Source of the DNA: Acidobacteriota bacterium
GTDB taxonomy: Bacteria; Acidobacteriota; Terriglobia; Bryobacterales; Bryobacteraceae
NCBI GenBank assembly: GCA_014584705.1
Contig: JACTMJ010000017.1
Location: 1 to 64,000, forward strand
Reading direction: 5' to 3'
Length of the DNA stretch: 64,000 nucleotides
Within the stretch, counting starts at the first letter, position 1. Each line of letters opens with the position of its first letter. Both the position numbers and the translations under genes were made by a program. Below the pieces are notes generated by a model. It saw nothing but the letters and a program-made list of their open reading frames with translations, was not told where the DNA came from and did no database searches. Below are positions 53,982 to 60,217 of the stretch, in pieces.

Positions 53982-55391
53982 CTAACCCGCCGCGCCGAAC
54001 AACCGCGCGATATTGGCCACCGCGAAGCAGACGGCAAATGCGATCCCGAGTGGAATAAACGTGCCGAGGAGCGTCCAGCGCATGCTCTTCGTCTCTTTCC
54101 AAATCGTGAGGATCGTGGTTCCGCAGGGGTTGTGGAGCAACGAAAACAGCATCAGCGACACCGCGGTGAGAAGAGTCCATCCGTTCTGGTCCACCAGCAG
54201 ATGCCGAATCGCCTCATAGCCGTTCTCATCCATCATCATCCCCGTCTTCGCGTAGATCATCATCAGAGTGGGCACGACGATTTCGTTCGCGGGGATCGCG
54301 ACGATATAGGCAAGGAGAACGGCGCCGTCCAGTCCGAGTGCATGCCCGAATGGATTCAGCCCCTCCACTCCCCACGCCGCCAGGCTCTGGCCGCCAAGCT
54401 TCACGTTGGCGAGCAGCCAGATAACCGCTCCGGCTGGCGCTGCCGTAGCCATCGCCCGCATCAAAACGAAGAGGGTACGGTCAATCAGGCTCGTGTAGAG
54501 GGTACGCAGGATGCTCGGCCGGCGATAGGGCGGCAATTCCAGGCTAAACGCCGATGCCGCCCCCTTCAACAACGTCCGCGTCAGAACCGCGGACGTGATG
54601 AAGGTGAACAAGATGCCGATCAGAACCACCCCAAGCAGCGTGCCGGCGGCGGCGAGCGATGCGACCATGGGTGGGAATTGAGCCGCCACGAAAATCGTGG
54701 CTAGCATGATCAGCGTGGGCCACCGGCCATTGCAGGGCACGAAATTGTTGGTGAGGATGGCGATGAGGCGTTCGCGCGGGGAATCGATGATGCGGGTTGC
54801 CACCACACCGGCAGCATTGCATCCGAAACCCATCGCCATAGTAAGGGATTGCTTACCATGCGCGCCAACCTTGCGGAACATCCAATCAAGATTGAATGCA
54901 ATCCGCGGTAAATAGCCCAAATCCTCCAGGATGGTGAAAATAGGGAAAAAAATCGCCATCGGCGGTAGCATCACGCTCACCACCCATGCCAGCCCGCGGT
55001 ACACTCCGTGCCACACAAACCCGGTCAGCCACCATGGCGCGGAGAGGGCGTTAAAGGCGCTTACGCCCCAGTCTTCCACCTTGAATAGTGCGGAAAAGAG
55101 CAGATCGGAAAAGAAGTTAGCCCCGACAATGGTCACCCACAGCACCCCGGTCAAGAGCGCCATCATGATGGGGAGTCCCCACCAGGGCGAGGTGACAATG
55201 CGGTCAATGCGCTGATCCAGATCCCATTTCTTGCCGTGATCCCGGCTGACGGAGCGGTCCGCAAGCGTCTGCGCCTGGGAGTAAATTCCCTCAACAACCT
55301 GGTCTCGGAAACTGGTGCGGAAGGTGCGGCGAAGTGCATCCGCTCTGGCGAGCACTTCTTCCGGCGTCACGGGGTGATGGGCAGTCTGCAT
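53982..55391 (-). CDS. FeoB-like ferrous iron permease, membrane domain only
   Basis: A 469-residue inner-membrane protein equal to the C-terminal two-thirds of FeoB. It has the two Gate-type halves: GYLPRIAFNLDWMFRKVGAH, AMGFGCNAAGVVATRII, FVPCNGRWPTL (conserved Cys), and in the second half IPANEIVVPTLMMIY and LHNPCGTTILTIWKET. The GTPase domain is encoded by the preceding gene; the sum of both (752 residues) equals normal FeoB. The ATG at 55391 lies 18 bases after that gene's TAA and in the same frame, with no convincing ribosome-binding site, so reinitiation or another coupling is likely. Role: Fe(II) import. Confidence 0.88.
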   Translation of the reverse strand: MQTAHHPVTPEEVLARADALRRTFRTSFRDQVVEGIYSQAQTLADRSVSRDHGKKWDLDQRIDRIVTSPWWGLPIMMALLTGVLWVTIVGANFFSDLLFSALFKVEDWGVSAFNALSAPWWLTGFVWHGVYRGLAWVVSVMLPPMAIFFPIFTILEDLGYLPRIAFNLDWMFRKVGAHGKQSLTMAMGFGCNAAGVVATRIIDSPRERLIAILTNNFVPCNGRWPTLIMLATIFVAAQFPPMVASLAAAGTLLGVVLIGILFTFITSAVLTRTLLKGAASAFSLELPPYRRPSILRTLYTSLIDRTLFVLMRAMATAAPAGAVIWLLANVKLGGQSLAAWGVEGLNPFGHALGLDGAVLLAYIVAIPANEIVVPTLMMIYAKTGMMMDENGYEAIRHLLVDQNGWTLLTAVSLMLFSLLHNPCGTTILTIWKETKSMRWTLLGTFIPLGIAFAVCFAVANIARLFGAAG

Positions 55392-55409
55392 GGTGAGCGA
55401 ACTCGTGGG

Positions 55410-56261
55410 TTATTGGGAACCGTGGATCGAGACCAGCGACGGTGCCGCGGGGTTGGCCGGTTTATGTTGATCCTCTGCCAAGTGCGAAAGATCGCCATTC
55501 AGCAGAGCCTCCCGAATCCGAAGGTCGCCGTCCAGGAGTCGGAATGCCACCCAGCGTGCGTTTGGCAATCCGGGAGCGACCTCTTCGATCATCGGAACAA
55601 GTTCCGCGAGGGCGGTCTCCACCTCCGCGGGAACATGGGTACGGACCGGCTTTGTGATGGCGGTGCCGTCAATCACCTCGGATACCGCGCGCATCAGGTT
55701 CGGCAACCCTTCCCCGGTTCGCGCGACGGTGCCCACGCAGGGCACACCGAGGTCGCGGGAGAGGCTTCGCAAGTCCACTTCAATCCCCTTGCGGCGCGCC
55801 TCGTCGAGCAGGTTCACACAGATCACAATCCTGTCCGTGATTTCCATCACTTGCAGGGCCAGATTGAGATTGCGTTCGAGCGCCGTGGCATCCGCCACCA
55901 CCACGATGCAATCCGGCTTTCCGAACAGGATGAAATTGCGGCTGATCTCTTCATCTTCACTGGCGGAGAGCAGGGAATACGTGCCCGGCAAATCGACGAT
56001 CTTGTATCGCGTTCCATTGAAGCGAAACCCGCCTTCCGCCCGAGACACGGTTTTCCCCGGCCAGTTGCCAACGTGCTGTTTCAAGCCGGTGAGCGCGTTG
56101 AAGACCGAACTCTTCCCGGTATTTGGATTCCCGGCAAGCGCCACCAGGCGGTCCCAGGCATCAAGACGAATACCAAGCCTCTCCAAGTGGGAAAAGGAAG
56201 GACACGTGCTGCAATCGTGTCCGGGCGGCGCATCCGGAAGAGGGTTTGTTGTGCGGGTCAT
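55410..56261 (-). CDS. FeoB-like GTPase domain protein (N-terminal half of FeoB)
   Basis: A 283-residue small GTPase. After a CSTCPSF Cys pair, the G motifs are intact: G1 GNPNTGKSS, the switch region VGNWPGKTVSRAEG, G3 DLPGTYSLLSASEDE, G4 NLLD and G5-like TVARTGEGLP, followed by the GDI-like helical part. It ends with a Pro/Ala-rich stretch and TAA at 55410-55412, where FeoB would normally continue into the membrane domain. The ATG at 56261 overlaps the upstream stop (ATGA) with GGGAGG six bases before. It should regulate the permease encoded next. Confidence 0.9.
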   Translation of the reverse strand: MTRTTNPLPDAPPGHDCSTCPSFSHLERLGIRLDAWDRLVALAGNPNTGKSSVFNALTGLKQHVGNWPGKTVSRAEGGFRFNGTRYKIVDLPGTYSLLSASEDEEISRNFILFGKPDCIVVVADATALERNLNLALQVMEITDRIVICVNLLDEARRKGIEVDLRSLSRDLGVPCVGTVARTGEGLPNLMRAVSEVIDGTAITKPVRTHVPAEVETALAELVPMIEEVAPGLPNARWVAFRLLDGDLRIREALLNGDLSHLAEDQHKPANPAAPSLVSIHGSQ

Positions 56262-57319
56262 CGGGAGCCTCCCGTACTGGAGCGAACGGCTGCGTCTCGA
56301 CGCACCCAGATTTCCCGGGCCTGTTCATTTCGGATCCCTATGGTCGTCCCGCGAATGCGAAATGCCCTCGGGTCTCCGAACGGATTATCGAGGATGGGAG
56401 AGACCTTGGTTCCCGGAGTCACGCCAAAGTCGAGCAGGCGACGTCGGCTAAACCCGCGAATCGCGTCGGAGAGCGCCAGAATTTCCGCCGGTTGCCCGGT
56501 GGGCAGTTGCGAGAGTCGCGTTACGCGGGGATCCGCCGTGAGCAGTTCCGTGTCCTCGGCGACTTCCACGTTTGGCAGTAGATCCTGTTCGAGCGTCACG
56601 ATGCTTCCGTCGAGCAATACGGAAATCGACTGGGGAGAAACTTCCTCCAGGCGCAGGGACAAACCGGGACGAATCCCTTTCGAAAGGATTCTGTTAAATA
56701 TGCCTGGCGGCTCGTCTTCCAGATGGACCACGCGCACGTACGCCCCACCCTCCCACTGGGAGAGTGCGGTTCCGCGCGGATGCGCCAGTTCACCATCGGC
56801 CGTGGGAATCGGGTCGCCGTGCGGATCCTCCACCGGGTGCCCCAGATGCGCATCGAGTGCGGCAAGATCGCTTTCGCTCAATTGATGCTCCACCGCTTCG
56901 GCCTGATGATGCAGTCGGCTCATTGGCAGCCGGGCCTCGTCGGCGAGGTAGCTCTCCCAGAGCCGGTGCGCCCGCAGCACGTGCAGCGCCCACCGCTTTC
57001 CGTCTTTCGTTAGCCGGACTTTCTGGCTATCGTCCACGATCAGGTCGTGTTCGCCCATCCGCCCCATCACCCGGCGTAATTCGGGCACAGATCGACCCAT
57101 AGTTCCGGCAAGGGATTCAGTGCTGACGATCCGGCCGTCCTGCTCCATCTGCACAATCTGGCGCAGGACGTCCTCCCATAGGGCTCGTTCCGCCTTTTCT
57201 CGTCGCATCTGAAAGTATCGTTGAATCGGCGAATTGGGTACGAAACGAAGGACAACGATGGCGATAACGCTTAGCAAGAGAAGCGCGATCAAGATCTCGA
57301 TGATGGAGTATCCCGTCAT
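56258..57319 (-). CDS. membrane-anchored DtxR-like/FeoA fusion protein
   Basis: A 353-residue protein with unusual architecture. Residues 5-26 (SIIEILIALLLLSVIAIVVL) form one membrane helix. Residues about 45-110 are a winged helix, and 112-165 a DtxR/MntR-type metal-binding and dimer domain (AHRLWESYL; QAEAVEHQLSE; LGHPVEDPHGDPIP), with ligand candidates H118, E141, E144 and H145. Residues 188-256 are an SH3-like domain, and 268-340 a full FeoA domain (RRRLLDFGVTPGTKV; GDPRAFRIRGTTIGIR). It overlaps both neighbours by ATGA. The membrane tether suggests it senses iron and acts on FeoB rather than only as a DNA-binding repressor; this is inference. The winged-helix recognition segment differs clearly from the soluble paralogue next door. 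Confidence 0.85.
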   Translation of the reverse strand: MTGYSIIEILIALLLLSVIAIVVLRFVPNSPIQRYFQMRREKAERALWEDVLRQIVQMEQDGRIVSTESLAGTMGRSVPELRRVMGRMGEHDLIVDDSQKVRLTKDGKRWALHVLRAHRLWESYLADEARLPMSRLHHQAEAVEHQLSESDLAALDAHLGHPVEDPHGDPIPTADGELAHPRGTALSQWEGGAYVRVVHLEDEPPGIFNRILSKGIRPGLSLRLEEVSPQSISVLLDGSIVTLEQDLLPNVEVAEDTELLTADPRVTRLSQLPTGQPAEILALSDAIRGFSRRRLLDFGVTPGTKVSPILDNPFGDPRAFRIRGTTIGIRNEQAREIWVRRDAAVRSSTGGSR

Positions 57320-58083
57320 TGCGATACTCCAGAACTCTCCAATGGCCGTCGCTCGCCCTCGACCAGGTCGGTCCTATCTCTCCCCGAATTGCCTTCCGTC
57401 CGCCGTTCGGCCACGGCTACCGAGACGCGCAATCGGGAGGCGATTTCCCTCGGCACCTCGATGCGGACGCCGTCCGCTCTCCGCAGAATGGCCTCGCCGC
57501 TTTCCGTTCGCTGCTCCAACACCTCCAGGAGGCTGTGCAGGTCTATCCCGAGTTGCCGGATCGCGCGGAGCGATGCCGCATCGTCGTCGGATACGCGGCT
57601 CACGCGAACCGTCGCGCCCACGGCGGCTTGCCGAAGCGGGAAGTCGATACACGGCGGGATGCTGCCGTCCCGGCGGGGAATCGGATGTCCATGAGGATCG
57701 TACTCCGGGAAGCCCAATTTTGCGGCCATTCGGTCTTCCAGGTCTTCGGAGATGAAGTGCTCCAGCTTCTCCGCTTCCTCATGCACTTCTTCCCAGCCGT
57801 AGTCTAATGCCGCGTGCAAGTAACTCTCAATGAGGCGGTGGTGGCGGATGACCTCAATCGCCCTCCGCTGCCCTTCGGCGGTCAACTCCGCTCCCCGGTG
57901 CTTTTCATACGTGATCGGGGCTGGCGTCGCGGAAGCCAGTTTCTTGAGCATTCCGGTAACCGATGCAGCCGAAACCTTTAGCCGCCGTGCAATCTCGTTT
58001 GTGCCGGCACGTTCCTGGACGGCGGTGATCTCAAATACCGCCTTCAGGTAGTTATCCGTGGATTCTGTCGGAACCGTTCGCAA
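57316..58083 (-). CDS. DtxR/MntR family metal-dependent transcriptional repressor
   Basis: A 255-residue soluble regulator. The winged helix (TNEIARRLKVSAASVTGMLK) is followed by the dimer/metal domain (IRHHRLIESYL; HEEAEKLEHFISEDLEDRM; LGFPEYDPHGHPIP) and a C-terminal SH3-like domain (from about residue 150). It is a typical Fe or Mn sensor. The only start in frame is TTG at 58083, since a TGA lies 18 bases upstream; there is no good ribosome-binding site, and a palindromic operator abuts the start. It is the first gene of the iron operon and probably represses it when iron is plentiful. Confidence 0.92.
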   Translation of the reverse strand: MRTVPTESTDNYLKAVFEITAVQERAGTNEIARRLKVSAASVTGMLKKLASATPAPITYEKHRGAELTAEGQRRAIEVIRHHRLIESYLHAALDYGWEEVHEEAEKLEHFISEDLEDRMAAKLGFPEYDPHGHPIPRRDGSIPPCIDFPLRQAAVGATVRVSRVSDDDAASLRAIRQLGIDLHSLLEVLEQRTESGEAILRRADGVRIEVPREIASRLRVSVAVAERRTEGNSGRDRTDLVEGERRPLESSGVSQ

Positions 58084-58100
58084 TTTAGGCGCACCTAAAT
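58083..58100. promoter_or_regulatory. palindromic operator of the DtxR-family type
   Basis: ATTTAGG-CGCA-CCTAAAT: seven-base arms pair perfectly around a four-base centre. TTAGG/CCTAA half-sites are typical of DtxR/IdeR/MntR operators. It lies between the -10 element and the TTG start of the dtxR-like gene, so bound repressor would block transcription start. Confidence 0.75.
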
Positions 58101-58103
58101 ATC

Positions 58104-58131
58104 AGTCTACAACATCCTCCGGAGATTGCAA
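58104..58131 (-). promoter_or_regulatory. promoter of the iron operon
   Basis: On the minus strand TTGCAA (58126-58131) and TAGACT (58104-58109) are 16 bases apart. The expected start point falls inside the palindrome, leaving a leader of about 15 bases or fewer before the TTG codon. Confidence 0.55.
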
Positions 58132-58343
58132 GACCGAAAGAACCGCTTCTGCTCTCTCCACCCGCCCCAGGCAATCCGCATGCTGATAAGGGGAGATCGT
58201 CCTCCCGCCTTTGCTAAACTGAAGGTACCCAAACACGATTACCCTGGCTTTCGGGCGGTTCAGAGATGAACCGGCACCATCCCTCCTCCGGACCCTGAAC
58301 CGCTCCCGCCACGTCACTCCCCAGATGCGGTGAGCCGGACAGC

Positions 58344-60194
58344 ATGATGAGAGAAATCAGTCTTTCCAGTTCGTTTGACCTTGGCGCGGCCGTATTGTCC
58401 GATGGCCGGACGCATTTCCGGGTTTGGGCGCCGAGACGCCGCCACGTGGATCTCCATCTTCATTCCCCCGGTCAGCAGACGCTCCCGATGTCTCCCGCGA
58501 ACGACGGCTACTTTGAGCTGACGCTCAACCGCGATGCGACGGGTGCCCGTTACACCTACCGCCTGGATGATGCGGTGGAGCGGCCCGATCCGGCTTCCCG
58601 TTTGCAGGAATCCGGCGTTCATGGCCCTTCCACCGTGGTGGCGGAGAACTTCGAATGGAAGGCGAGCGCCTGGTGCGGTATCCCGCTCAGTTCGTATGTA
58701 ATCTATGAGTTACACATTGGGGCATTTACCGCGGAAGGCACGCTCGATGCCGCCATTGGTCGGATTCCCTATCTGCTGGAGTTGGGCGTTACGGCCGTGG
58801 AACTGATGCCGGTAGCGCAGTTCCCTGGGGATAGGAACTGGGGCTACGACGGCGTCTACCCCTTTGCGGTGCAGACGAGTTACGGGGGGCCCGAGGCGCT
58901 CAAGCGTTTTGTGGATGCCTGCCACTTGGCCGGTCTCGCCGTAGTCCTGGATGTCGTATACAATCACCTCGGCCCTGAAGGCAATTACTTACGCGACTTC
59001 GGCCCTTACTTCACGAACCGGCACCACACCCCTTGGGGGGATGGAATCAATTTCGATGGAGCGGATAGCGGCCCGGTGCGCCACTTTTTCCTCCAGAACG
59101 CTCTCAACTGGGTCACCGAATTTCGAATCGACGCCCTGCGCCTGGATGCTACCGATACCATTTACGATTTCTCCCCCAAGCACTTCCTGGCGGAACTTGC
59201 GGAGAAACTTCACTTGCGCGGAGAAGCGCTCAACCGGCGGATTTACGCCTTGGCCGAATCGGCCGCGAACGATGTGCGCTGGGTCAGGAGCGCCGGCTTG
59301 GGCGGATTCGGCCTGGACGCCCAGTGGAACGACGATTTTCATCACGCCTTGCGCCAGACCCTGACCGGCGAGCGGCGCGGCTACTTCGCCGACTATCCCG
59401 ATTTTCAGCACCTCGTTCGGAGCTTGGAGGAAGGCTTCGTCTACCAGGGGGAATACTCCGCCTACCGGCGTCGGGCGCACGGAAGCCCGTCGCGGGAGAT
59501 TCCCCCGGAGCGATTTATCGTTTGTTGTCAGAACCACGATCAGGTTGGCAACCGGCTGAAGGGAGACCGCCTGGGGCACGCTGTAGACCTCTCCAGATTG
59601 AAACTGGCGGCCGCATGGGTGCTGCTTTCCCCGTACGTCCCCCTTCTCTTTATGGGCGAAGACTACAACGAGCCCGCTCCCTTCCCCTACTTTGTCAGCC
59701 ACGGCGACCCCGATCTGGTAGCGGCAGTGCGAGAAGGCCGAAAGAAAGAGTTCGCCGCGTTTGCGTGGGAGGGCGAGCCGCCGGATCCGCAATCCGAGGG
59801 AACGTACCTCAGCGCGAAGATCCAACCGGACCTCCGCCACTCCGGCCCCCCCGCGGAACTGTTCAGGTTCTATCGGGAGCTTATCCGGTTGCGGAAGCAC
59901 CTCCCCCCGCTCACTTCTCTTTCTCGCAGGGAGATCCATCTCGAGGCGGACGAAGCGGGCCGAGTCGTTTGGGCCTCCCGTCGCTTTCAGAACCAGGAGT
60001 GTGTCCTCGCATTCGCATTTGGTGAGAACGAAGCGCGGATGCCATATCCATTTGCCAGCGGACGCTTTCGTAAGCACATTGATACATCGAAGCCTGGCAC
60101 TCCATCGGAAGCACCGGAGATCCAGTTGCTCCGTAACGAGATCGTAACCGTGGCACCGCATTCCGTTCTGCTGCTGGAAAGGTGCTTCGAGTAG
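58344..60194 (+). CDS. treZ: malto-oligosyltrehalose trehalohydrolase
   Basis: A 616-residue GH13 enzyme that releases trehalose from maltooligosyl-trehalose ends. An N-terminal CBM48-like domain (THFRVWAPRRRHVDLHLHSP) precedes the barrel: VIYELHIGAFTAEGTLD, DVVYNHLGPEGNYL, the nucleophile Asp in FRIDALRLDATDTI, the acid Glu in ALAESAAND and the CCQNHDQVGNR motif. The C-terminal domain follows. ATG at 58344 and 58347 are equivalent starts; no strong Shine-Dalgarno. treY begins 23 bases downstream, so the two act as the TreY-TreZ trehalose pathway from glycogen or maltodextrin. Confidence 0.96.
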   Translation: MMREISLSSSFDLGAAVLSDGRTHFRVWAPRRRHVDLHLHSPGQQTLPMSPANDGYFELTLNRDATGARYTYRLDDAVERPDPASRLQESGVHGPSTVVAENFEWKASAWCGIPLSSYVIYELHIGAFTAEGTLDAAIGRIPYLLELGVTAVELMPVAQFPGDRNWGYDGVYPFAVQTSYGGPEALKRFVDACHLAGLAVVLDVVYNHLGPEGNYLRDFGPYFTNRHHTPWGDGINFDGADSGPVRHFFLQNALNWVTEFRIDALRLDATDTIYDFSPKHFLAELAEKLHLRGEALNRRIYALAESAANDVRWVRSAGLGGFGLDAQWNDDFHHALRQTLTGERRGYFADYPDFQHLVRSLEEGFVYQGEYSAYRRRAHGSPSREIPPERFIVCCQNHDQVGNRLKGDRLGHAVDLSRLKLAAAWVLLSPYVPLLFMGEDYNEPAPFPYFVSHGDPDLVAAVREGRKKEFAAFAWEGEPPDPQSEGTYLSAKIQPDLRHSGPPAELFRFYRELIRLRKHLPPLTSLSRREIHLEADEAGRVVWASRRFQNQECVLAFAFGENEARMPYPFASGRFRKHIDTSKPGTPSEAPEIQLLRNEIVTVAPHSVLLLERCFE

Positions 60195-60217
60195 CTATAC
60201 CGAAAAGAAGAGAAATC

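Noticed and set aside
53963..53984. GCCGC/GCGGC hairpin between the secreted protein and the FeoB permease gene
   Set aside because: Only five base pairs and no T tract, so not called as a terminator.
58102..58317. 71-codon minus-strand frame between the iron operon and treZ
   Set aside because: Overlaps the operon promoter, has no ribosome-binding site or recognisable motif.
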